A stretch of DNA of 64,000 nt, taken from the NCBI RefSeq assembly GCF_002795245.1, contig NZ_PGVG01000006.1, forward strand, positions 217,687 to 281,686. Reading direction: 5' to 3'. Made by a program: the position numbers and the translations under genes. Of this stretch, positions 56,189 through 64,000 are shown in pieces. Position 1 is the first letter of the stretch, and every line of letters begins with the position of its first letter. The stretch comes from Bradyrhizobium forestalis (lineage in GTDB: Bacteria > Pseudomonadota > Alphaproteobacteria > Rhizobiales > Xanthobacteraceae). A model generated the notes under the pieces. The model worked only from the letters and a program-made list of their open reading frames with translations, had not been told where the DNA came from and searched no databases.

Positions 56189-56869
56189 ATGGCCAAGGAC
56201 ACCACCGGCCGCTTGCACGTCCAGGTCAAGACCGGCGGCAAGCGCAAATTGTCGTCGAAGCTCTGGCTGGAGCGGCAGCTCAACGATCCCTATGTCGCGA
56301 AAGCCAAGGCGGCGGGCTATCGCTCGCGCGCGGCGTTCAAGCTTTTGGAGATGGACGACAAGTTCCGGCTGCTGAAGCCGGGCATGGCCGTGGTCGACCT
56401 TGGTGCCGCGCCCGGCGGCTGGAGCCAGATCGCCGCCAAGCGCGTCGGCTCGGCGGAAGGCAAGGGCAAGGTGGTCGCCATCGATCTCCTGGAGATGCCC
56501 GAGATTCCCGGTGTCGATTTCGCGCAGCTCGATTTCATGGACAACGACGCGCCGGACAAGCTGACCGCGATGCTCGGCGGCGGCGCCGACGTTGTGATGT
56601 CCGACATGGCCGCCAACACCACCGGCCACCGCAAGACCGACCAGCTCCGCATCGTCGGCCTAGTCGAGACAGCTGCTGCATTTGCCTGCGACGTGCTCAA
56701 GCCCGGGGGCACGTTCTTGGCAAAAACCTTCCAGAGCGGTGCCGACGCCGAGCTGCTCGCCCAGCTCAAACGCGACTTTGCGACGGTGCGCCACGTCAAG
56801 CCCGCCGCGAGCCGGCAGGATTCCTCGGAGCGCTACGTGCTGGCGACGGGATTTCGGGGCGAGGCGTAG
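56189..56869 (+). CDS. rlmE: 23S rRNA (uridine-2'-O)-methyltransferase
   Basis: SAM-dependent methyltransferase of 226 residues (FtsJ/RlmE) that methylates U2552 of 23S rRNA during late large-subunit assembly. The SAM motif is [13 protein letters not shown], with SDMAAN and LAKTF carrying catalytic residues of the K-D-K-E set. AGGAG at 56175-56179 is nine bases from ATG 56189 and only three from the alternative GTG 56183, so the ATG is preferred. It is coupled to the Ppx/GppA gene. Confidence 0.95.
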   Translation: MAKDTTGRLHVQVKTGGKRKLSSKLWLERQLNDPYVAKAKAAGYRSRAAFKLLEMDDKFRLLKPGMAVVDLGAAPGGWSQIAAKRVGSAEGKGKVVAIDLLEMPEIPGVDFAQLDFMDNDAPDKLTAMLGGGADVVMSDMAANTTGHRKTDQLRIVGLVETAAAFACDVLKPGGTFLAKTFQSGADAELLAQLKRDFATVRHVKPAASRQDSSERYVLATGFRGEA

Positions 56870-56886
56870 CAGTAGCCGCGAACTCC

Positions 56887-56970
56887 GTCATTGCGAGGAA
56901 CGAAGCGACGAAGCAATCCAGAATCCCTCCGCGGAAAGATTCTGGATTGCTTCGCTTCGCTCGCAATGAC
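56887..56970. repeat. Palindromic repeat, GTCATTGCGAGGAACGAAGC type
   Basis: The arms gtcattgcgaggaacgaagc and gcttcgctcgcaatgac enclose gcaatccagaatc / gattctggattgc, a perfect inner stem. It lies between the convergent rlmE and MFS genes. Confidence 0.9.
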
Positions 56971-56981
56971 GGGGAACGAGA

Positions 56982-58472
56982 CTACCCCAGCCGCTGATCC
57001 CGCACGTCCTGCGTATCCTCGCTCGCCGCCTTGACGGCGGCTTTGGCCGCGCCCTTGCCGGCACCCTTGCGGCTCGCGATCTCCACCGCCTTGCGGCCGG
57101 AGATCTCGTGGCCGGCATCGCTGGGCATCTGCCAGAAGAACCAGCTCGACGCCGCCGAGGTCAGCGCGACCACGACGAAGGCCGGTGCGAACACGGTGGC
57201 GTCGATCTCGCTGACATGGTTGAACCACATTGTCGTCTCCACGCAGGCCGCGCCGACGGCGACGCCGGCCGAGACGGCGAGCTGCTGGTTGACACTGACG
57301 AGGGTGGTGGCACGGCTCATCTGCGCGGTCTCGACGTCGGCATAGGCGACGGTGTTGATCGCGGTGAACTCGAGCGAGCGGAAGAAGCCGCCGACCACCA
57401 GGATGACCATGATGATGAGCAGCGGCGTCGTCACCGTGAACAGCGCGCAGACGCCGAGGAAGAACGCGCTGACGATCGCGTTCACCGTCATCAGATTGCG
57501 GAAGCCGAAGGTGCGGATGATCCGCGCCGCCAGCGTCTTCATGCCCATGGCGCCCAGCGAGGAGGCAAAGGTGACGAGGCCGGAATGGAACGGCGACAGC
57601 CCGAAGCCGATCTGCATCAGGAGCGGCAGCAGGAACGGCAGCGCGCCGATGCCGAGGCGAAACAGGAAGCCGCCGAACACGGCCGCGCGCAGCGTCGGCA
57701 GGTTCAGGAGCGAGAAATCCAGCACCGGCGACCCCGTGCGCCGGGCGTGGAAGACGTAGAGCGTCATCGAGATCGCACCGCCCGCCACCAGCGCGGCAAC
57801 GGTGCTCCACGGCAGCAGATTGAGGCCCGCGACGGAGAGGCCGAAGGCGATGCCGGCGAGCCCCAGCCCAGCGAGCACCATGCCGTAGAGATCGAACGGC
57901 TCGCGTTCCTCGCTCTTGATCGGATCGATGAAGCGCATCGCCATGAAGATGCCGAGCAGGCCGATCGGGATGTTGATCAGGAAGATCCAGTGCCAGGACG
58001 CGTAGGTCGTGATGAAGCCGCCGAGCGGCGGTCCGATCACGGGGCCGATCAGGGCAGGGACCGTGACCCAGGCCATCGCGTTGACCAGCGCGCTCTTGTC
58101 GACCGAGCGCAGCAGCACGAGGCGTCCGACCGGCGTCATCATCGCCCCGCCCATGCCTTGCAGGATGCGCGCGAATACGAAATCGGTGACCGAGGTCGAG
58201 AGCGCGCAGCCGACCGAGCCGACCATGAACACGCCGACCGCGATCGCGAACACCATGCGCGCGCCGAAGCGGTCGGCGGTCCAGCCGCTCGCCGGGATGA
58301 ACACCGCGAGCGACAGCAGGTAGGACGTGATCGCGAGCTTCAGCGTCAGCGGGCTGGTTCCGATGTCGGCCGCGATCGCCGGCAGCGAGGTGGCGATCAC
58401 AGTGGAATCCATGTTCTCCATGAAGAGAGCAGTGGCCACGATCAGCGGGATGACGCGTTGCTTGTCGACCAT
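56982..58472 (-). CDS. DHA2-family MFS drug efflux transporter (EmrB/QacA type)
   Basis: A 496-residue exporter with about 14 hydrophobic spans, the length and count of the DHA2 group. Motif GWTADRFGARMVFAIAV follows the second span, and GPVIGPPLGGFIT is the motif C of antiporters. N-terminal PLIVATALFMENMDSTVIA is typical. The start ATG 58472 has no strong Shine-Dalgarno, but the frame above it runs through a repeat. No EmrA partner is adjacent, so a cytoplasmic-membrane drug/proton antiporter is likely. Confidence 0.9.
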   Translation of the reverse strand: MVDKQRVIPLIVATALFMENMDSTVIATSLPAIAADIGTSPLTLKLAITSYLLSLAVFIPASGWTADRFGARMVFAIAVGVFMVGSVGCALSTSVTDFVFARILQGMGGAMMTPVGRLVLLRSVDKSALVNAMAWVTVPALIGPVIGPPLGGFITTYASWHWIFLINIPIGLLGIFMAMRFIDPIKSEEREPFDLYGMVLAGLGLAGIAFGLSVAGLNLLPWSTVAALVAGGAISMTLYVFHARRTGSPVLDFSLLNLPTLRAAVFGGFLFRLGIGALPFLLPLLMQIGFGLSPFHSGLVTFASSLGAMGMKTLAARIIRTFGFRNLMTVNAIVSAFFLGVCALFTVTTPLLIIMVILVVGGFFRSLEFTAINTVAYADVETAQMSRATTLVSVNQQLAVSAGVAVGAACVETTMWFNHVSEIDATVFAPAFVVVALTSAASSWFFWQMPSDAGHEISGRKAVEIASRKGAGKGAAKAAVKAASEDTQDVRDQRLG

Positions 58473-58634
58473 GACGGATTGGTAAGGGAAATCGGAAGGA
58501 AGGGTGGACTTGCGGCTTAACACCGCCGCCCGGCGGGGACCATTGCGGATCGGCGCATGGCACCTAGATCCCGCGTAACAACGGTGTGACCCCTCTCTTT
58601 CGGGTTGTGCCCGCTGGCGGAATTCCACTCTTTC

Positions 58635-58741
58635 GTCATTCCGGGGCGCGCCCCTTGGCGCGAGCCCGGAATCCATCGGGCCCCAAGATCCGCTGCGCGA
58701 TGGATTCCGGGCTCGCGACTTCGTCGCGCCCCGGAATGACG
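58635..58741. repeat. GTCATTCCGGGGCG-type palindromic repeat
   Basis: cgtcattccggggcgcg and cgcgccccggaatgacg outer arms, with gagcccggaatccat / atggattccgggctc inside. Almost the same as 10132. Confidence 0.9.
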
Positions 58742-58764
58742 ACGGGTGGCCGCCTCTCGGCTGA

Positions 58765-60447
<1,683 letters not shown>

Positions 60448-60463
60448 TAATTCCATACTCCGC

Positions 60464-60567
60464 TGTCATGCCCCGGCTTGACCGGGGCATCCAGTACGCC
60501 GCGGCTTCTCGGCTCAATCACAACGGTCTCGGAGTACTGGATGCCCCGCCTTCGCGGGGCATGACAG
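60464..60567. repeat. TGTCATGCCCCGGC-type palindromic repeat
   Basis: Arms tgtcatgccccggcttgaccggggcat and atgccccgccttcgcggggcatgaca with inner ccagta / tactgg. Related to 34699 and 52399. It follows guaB and may terminate it. Confidence 0.85.
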
Positions 60568-60637
60568 CGAGTGTGTGGGATTTGCTTCATTCCCACGTAC
60601 CTCCTAAATGACTGCAACAAGCAGTCAGGAGGAAGCC

Positions 60638-61672
60638 ATGTCCCAAGGTCAACATAGCGGCAAGCGCATCGTTCTCGCCGCGCGTCCCGTCGGCGAGCCC
60701 AAGCCGTCCGATTTCCGCTTGGAGGAATTCGCGGTGCCGACACCCGGCGCAGGTGAAGTCCTGCTGCGCACGATCTGGCTGTCGCTCGATCCCTATATGC
60801 GCGGGCGCATGAGCGAGGGGCCGTCCTACGCAGCTCCGGTGCCGATCGGCGGGGTGATGGAAGGCGAGGCGGTCAGCGAGGTCGCCGCCTCCAGCAATCC
60901 CGACTTCGCGGTCGGCGACATCGTGCGCATCCGATCCGGCTGGCAGACGCATGCGATCTCGAACGGCAAGGGCCTGATCAAGGTCGATCCCAAGCTCGGT
61001 CCGATCTCGACCTCGATCGGCGTGCTCGGCATGCCCGGCATGACCGCTTATACGGGCCTGCTCGACATCGGCAAGCCGCAACCCGGCGAGACCGTCGTCG
61101 TTGCCGGCGCCTCCGGTGCGGTCGGCTCGGCCGTGGGCCAGATCGCCAAGATCAAGGGCGCTCGCGCGGTTGGCATCGCCGGCGGCAAGGACAAGTGCGA
61201 CTACGTGGTGAAGGAGCTCGGCTTCGACGAATGTCTCGATCATCGCGAAACCGATTTTCCGGCCAAGCTGAAATTCGCCTGCCCCAAGGGCATCGACGTC
61301 TATTTCGAGAATGTCGGCGGTGCCGTGTTCGAGGCGGTGTTCCCGCTGCTCAATCCGTTCGCGCGTGTACCGGTCTGCGGCCTGATCGCCCATTATAACG
61401 ACACCGAGGCCAAGCCGCCGAAATGGGCCGGTGCGATGATGCGCAACATCCTCACGAAGCGGCTGACCTTCCGCGGCTTCATCGTCTCCGACTTCGCGTC
61501 CCGCCATGGCGACTTCCTGCGCGACATGTCGGCCTGGGTCCGCGACGGCAAGGTCAAGTACAAGGAGTTCGTCACCGAGAGCCTGGAAAGCGCCCCCGGC
61601 GCCTTCATGGGCCTGCTCAAGGGGGCCAATTTCGGCAAGCAGCTGGTCCGGGTTGGTCCGGACAAGGCCTAA
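60638..61672 (+). CDS. NADP-dependent oxidoreductase (zinc-free MDR, CurA/alkenal reductase type)
   Basis: A 344-residue medium-chain reductase without the zinc-binding cysteines. The N-terminal LDPYMRGRM motif and the NADP motif GASGAVGSAVGQIAK (near residue 158) fit the leukotriene B4 dehydrogenase/CurA group, which reduces the C=C bond of enals and enones. AGGAGG lies before ATG 60638, so the ten-codon longer start is not favoured. It is monocistronic. Confidence 0.92.
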   Translation: MSQGQHSGKRIVLAARPVGEPKPSDFRLEEFAVPTPGAGEVLLRTIWLSLDPYMRGRMSEGPSYAAPVPIGGVMEGEAVSEVAASSNPDFAVGDIVRIRSGWQTHAISNGKGLIKVDPKLGPISTSIGVLGMPGMTAYTGLLDIGKPQPGETVVVAGASGAVGSAVGQIAKIKGARAVGIAGGKDKCDYVVKELGFDECLDHRETDFPAKLKFACPKGIDVYFENVGGAVFEAVFPLLNPFARVPVCGLIAHYNDTEAKPPKWAGAMMRNILTKRLTFRGFIVSDFASRHGDFLRDMSAWVRDGKVKYKEFVTESLESAPGAFMGLLKGANFGKQLVRVGPDKA

Positions 61673-61727
61673 CTTGGCGACATCCAGCCTCCTCGGGGCA
61701 GTGGATGGTTAAGAAAGAGTCACTAAT

Positions 61728-61764
61728 CGGTCACACCTGCCCGCAAAACCCGCAGGTGTGACCG
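61728..61764. terminator. Perfect 13-bp hairpin without T-tract
   Basis: CGGTCACACCTGC (61728-61740) pairs with GCAGGTGTGACCG (61752-61764) around an 11-base loop. No run of T follows on either side. It lies 56 bases after the reductase stop and 60 before the next gene, so it may be a terminator, an mRNA stabiliser or a symmetric protein-binding site. Confidence 0.55.
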
Positions 61765-61823
61765 CCTGTTCATTGACGCCCCGACGAAGGCATTGAATCA
61801 TCGCGCATATTTTAGGTGCTGCG

Positions 61824-62117
61824 ATGTTAGAGATTGGTATTTTCTGCGTAATCCTCCTGGCCGCCGGCTATTGGGCGACGATGTTCGTCATGGGCCGCCG
61901 CGACGACGTCATCCATGGCAAGTTCGTTCACACCGAGGACGAGGGCGATTTTGCTCGCCCTCCGATGCCGGCACCACCGCCGCCGTTTCCGAAGCGTCCG
62001 GTCAAGGCCGCGCAAACTGCCGGGCAGCCGCCTGCCACTGCCTCAAAGCCGGTGAACAGCGAGGCATTGCAATCGCTGCTGGCCGCGATCCAGCAGGATC
62101 TCAAGAGCGTGGCTTAA
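61824..62117 (+). CDS. Small membrane-anchored protein
   Basis: A 97-residue protein with an N-terminal transmembrane helix (LEIGIFCVILLAAGYWATMF), then a short basic and acidic linker, a proline-rich segment (PPMPAPPPPFPKRP, near residue 48) and a C-terminal helix (EALQSLLAAIQQDLKSVA). The function is unknown; the layout suggests a membrane anchor with an extended tether. There is no strong Shine-Dalgarno before the ATG. Confidence 0.7.
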   Translation: MLEIGIFCVILLAAGYWATMFVMGRRDDVIHGKFVHTEDEGDFARPPMPAPPPPFPKRPVKAAQTAGQPPATASKPVNSEALQSLLAAIQQDLKSVA

Positions 62118-62201
62118 GTCTCCGGCGAGGCCGCAACTGAAGCACAAGCTATGAGCGGCTGAGGTTCAGCCGCGCATGTGCGCCATGGTTAAGGCAGCGC
62201 G

Positions 62202-62798
62202 CTAGGCTGCGTGCCGCATGCGTTCGATGCTCTGGGTTATATGGTTTCCTGCATCGTCAGCCACCTTCAAAGACATGTCCGCCATCCGGCGGCTGGTATC
62301 CAAGGCGCTGCTGATGGTGTCGCGCATCAGATCAGTCTGCACAGCCGCCAAATCTTGCGGAGTTCGGCAGCGCCAGAGTTCATTCATACGGTCCATGGTC
62401 CTCTCGATCTGCTGTCGAACGAAATCGAAGTACTCGTGTGAGACGCCGTTCATTCCTTTGGCGACCGCGGTTGTAGAGTACATGATTGCTTCTGCGTTGC
62501 GGACCGAGCGCTCTGTTGCCCGCTGCGCTTCATCGCCCGTCAAACCGAACGTGCGACCAAGCTGATCACTCGAGCGGCCCATCATCGCCGTGGCCATGTC
62601 GACGCCGAAGCGCCAACTGTTTTGCAACATCTCGGCATTTTGTTGCAGCAGATGGCTGCTGGCTTGGGCCACCTCCTCGCTGGCCTCTGTGGTAGCTAAG
62701 CTGATCCGCCTGGTCTGCTCAGCAGTCCTTTCGGCGGCGCGGCGCATTGTGTCCTCAGGGCTTTGTGTGGACTTTTCCTCCTGGCGTGGATTAGCCAT
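62202..62798 (-). CDS. Phasin family protein
   Basis: A 198-residue helical protein. It is rich in Ala, Gln and Met with long amphipathic heptads (SHLLQQNAEMLQNSWRFGVD), the pattern of Phasin_2-type proteins that coat polyhydroxyalkanoate granules; some act in stress response. GGAG is well placed for ATG 62798; ATG 62810 has none, so the shorter start is preferred. The thiolase at 33327 could supply PHB precursors. Confidence 0.8.
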   Translation of the reverse strand: MANPRQEEKSTQSPEDTMRRAAERTAEQTRRISLATTEASEEVAQASSHLLQQNAEMLQNSWRFGVDMATAMMGRSSDQLGRTFGLTGDEAQRATERSVRNAEAIMYSTTAVAKGMNGVSHEYFDFVRQQIERTMDRMNELWRCRTPQDLAAVQTDLMRDTISSALDTSRRMADMSLKVADDAGNHITQSIERMRHAA

Positions 62799-62810
62799 TT
62801 GTTGCTCCAT

Positions 62811-63255
62811 CGTTATTGTTGGTGAGGTCGGATCCTATGCTCTCCGTCACAGGTGCGATCCTAAGCGAGCAACGTGGGCATTTCTCGACCGTTCCGGGGC
62901 ACGCGATTTTTAATCAATCCTCCGCGATCGCGCGCAGCAACGAGCGCTTCAACTTCTCAAGCACTGCCTCGGTCCGATCTTCACCTTGTTCCCAATGCTG
63001 GGCATGCAGACCCCGCCGCCATCGCGGAAGCCGTCAGTCCAATAGCAAATTCTTAAGGCAGGCAGCTTGTCCGGATCGGCTTGAACTCGCCGGAAGAAGA
63101 GCACTCGATTTGCGCCAAGCGAGCCTTGAAGCGAGCCTTGAAGCGAGCCTTGGGGCATCGTTGAGCCAGAAGTCACGTGCGGGAGCACCGGTGGCGCCCC
63201 GGCGGAACCCGAACTCACTGAAAAGCGATCTTCTTCAATTCGCCGGCGACGGCCG
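62811..63255. other. Intergenic region with a 12-base tandem repeat
   Basis: A 445-base gap. Three tandem copies of gcgagccttgaa (the third ending ggg) lie at 63119-63154. On the minus strand an open frame would read QGSLQGSLQGSLG across them and end at 62949; in another frame a short helical tail (HWEQGEDRTEAVLEKLKRSL) ends at TGA 62914. Neither has a good start, so this may be a decayed gene. Confidence 0.4.
63119..63154. repeat. Three-copy 12-base tandem repeat
   Basis: Copies at 63119-63130 and 63131-63142 are identical; the third, 63143-63154, differs in its last three bases. The unit length is a multiple of three, so any frame would stay open. Confidence 0.85.
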
Positions 63256-63786
63256 TCACTGCGCCTTGCGGCGCGCAGGCGCAGCGACCGGCCGCAATTC
63301 CATTCTCGATACGCCTGCTGTGACGTTCACACCTGTCTGCCCCTGGACGGACACCGGCTGCAAGGCGATCGTGCGATCCGAGCCGCCCACCAGGAGGTTG
63401 GCACCAACTCCGGCGCCCACTGTGCCGCCGGCGGTCGCGCCCGCATAGGTTCCGGCCAGGGCCGCCCGGCGAAGCGTGGTTGGCGCAAACACGGTCCAAA
63501 CGAGCTGACCGCCGGACGTGGCTCCTATGTCGAGACCAAGCGTGCTGACGGTGCCTTCGTACGTCTCGCGCGCCCTGCCTCGCGCCGATGCGTAGATGCA
63601 GCTCAACTGCCGTTGTCCCGCAACAATCATGCCGACTCCGGGCGATATGTTGCACGTGAGTGTGCCGACCCTTGCGCGCCCAGCCTCCTGCGCCGTTGCC
63701 GGAACCATCGCGAGGACGAGGGCCAAGGCCGCGCAAGCTGTCGCCAGATTGGTCAGCCTGGTTTCGTTCAGCGTTGTCCTAATCAT
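63256..63786 (-). CDS. DUF992 domain-containing secreted protein
   Basis: A 176-residue protein with a Sec signal peptide (about residues 1-33, ending ATAQEA) followed by the DUF992 pattern: RVGTLTCNISPGVGMIVAGQ, two cysteines (LTCN and LSCIY) and the GLDIGATSGGQLVWTVFAP core. The family is common in rhizobia and has no known activity. GGAGG is placed well before ATG 63786; the longer frame above is not favoured. The mature C-terminus is basic (APARRKAQ). Confidence 0.88.
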   Translation of the reverse strand: MIRTTLNETRLTNLATACAALALVLAMVPATAQEAGRARVGTLTCNISPGVGMIVAGQRQLSCIYASARGRARETYEGTVSTLGLDIGATSGGQLVWTVFAPTTLRRAALAGTYAGATAGGTVGAGVGANLLVGGSDRTIALQPVSVQGQTGVNVTAGVSRMELRPVAAPARRKAQ

Positions 63787-63902
63787 GGGGCCTCCATCGA
63801 CGTATTCTGAATGGTCCTTCAATGCGCGCTGAGCAAGCGATGTTCCCGTTGGTGGAAGGCAAAACTCCGCAGCAAGTGCGCCCACTGCACGCAGCCGATT
63901 TT

Positions 63903-64000
63903 ATGAGTGATCGCCGCCCATCTGGGCGAGCAGTTCCTCGATGTCGACATCGCGCTGGCCCGCCGCCCTGACGTGGCGGACCTCAAGACGGTCGGGCTGG
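63903..64000 (-). CDS. 3' end of an unidentified gene
   Basis: The frame is open from the window edge and ends at TAA 63903. The visible 32 residues end in VDIEELLAQMGGDHS, an acidic helical tail. It is too short to identify; the composition and the clean frame favour a real coding end that continues past 64000. Confidence 0.5.

Noticed and set aside
63119..63154. The 12-base tandem repeat as a CRISPR array
   Set aside because: The units are contiguous with no spacers and only three copies; no cas genes are present.
62949..63218. An 89-codon minus-strand frame as a real gene
   Set aside because: It starts with GTG and has no Shine-Dalgarno. It contains a tandem repeat and no recognisable fold; kept only as a possible remnant.

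Overview
The window is high-GC DNA from an alphaproteobacterium, most likely a Bradyrhizobium-like rhizobial or soil bacterium. The reasons are the dense catabolic gene content, the mix of ABC and TRAP importers, a phasin, DUF992 and a cysteine-rich secreted protein of a type I associate with this genus, and the palindromic repeats in many intergenic gaps. The genus is inferred from style and content, not from a marker gene. I see no rRNA, tRNA, CRISPR array, insertion sequence, integrase or prophage gene; this reads as ordinary chromosomal accessory and housekeeping DNA.

Layout. 1-7139: a sugar ABC importer (ATPase, Tat-exported binding protein, two permeases) followed by a DenD-like dehydrogenase, a KDG-type kinase and a KDPG aldolase, together a sugar-acid uptake and breakdown operon. 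7200-11746: acyl-CoA genes, namely a Cys-containing thiolase, a CaiB/BaiF CoA transferase, a thiolase-like protein without the catalytic Cys, and its DUF35 partner. 11855-13092: a 33-residue membrane microprotein, a carboxymuconolactone decarboxylase-family protein and a MazG-like protein. 13199-21503: a locus of glutaminase-STAS-cNMP fusion, fused TRAP permease, TAXI binding protein and biotin carrier on the minus strand, divergent from an IclR regulator and an acyl-CoA carboxyltransferase. 21770-32000: GMC and FAD oxidoreductases, small secreted proteins, a patatin, acetoacetate decarboxylase, a CorA/ZntB-type transporter and an OprB-type porin.

31924-36977: an MFS transporter, a thiolase, an enoyl-CoA hydratase, a PaaI thioesterase and a TetR regulator. 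37109-47827: a LysR regulator divergent from distal valine catabolism (mmsA, isobutyryl-CoA dehydrogenase, 3-hydroxyisobutyryl-CoA hydrolase, mmsB), running into an acyl-CoA ligase, a MaoC hydratase, an SDR and a flavoprotein. 47991-51379: a DUF188 - ABC-F - DSD1-family operon. 51488-64000: a hotdog-like protein, a solitary molybdopterin hydroxylase large subunit, Ppx/GppA, rlmE, a DHA2 efflux pump, guaB, an NADP-dependent reductase, a small membrane protein, a phasin, DUF992 and the 3' end of one more gene.

The common theme is uptake of organic acids and sugars and their conversion through CoA thioesters. The most promising unusual unit is 13199-21503: a TAXI-TRAP importer with a three-domain glutaminase and two of the three parts of a biotin carboxylase system, with a cluster of inverted GCGGAA boxes in its divergent control region. 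Starts were moved from the longest open frame wherever a Shine-Dalgarno sequence, domain start or signal peptide indicated it.
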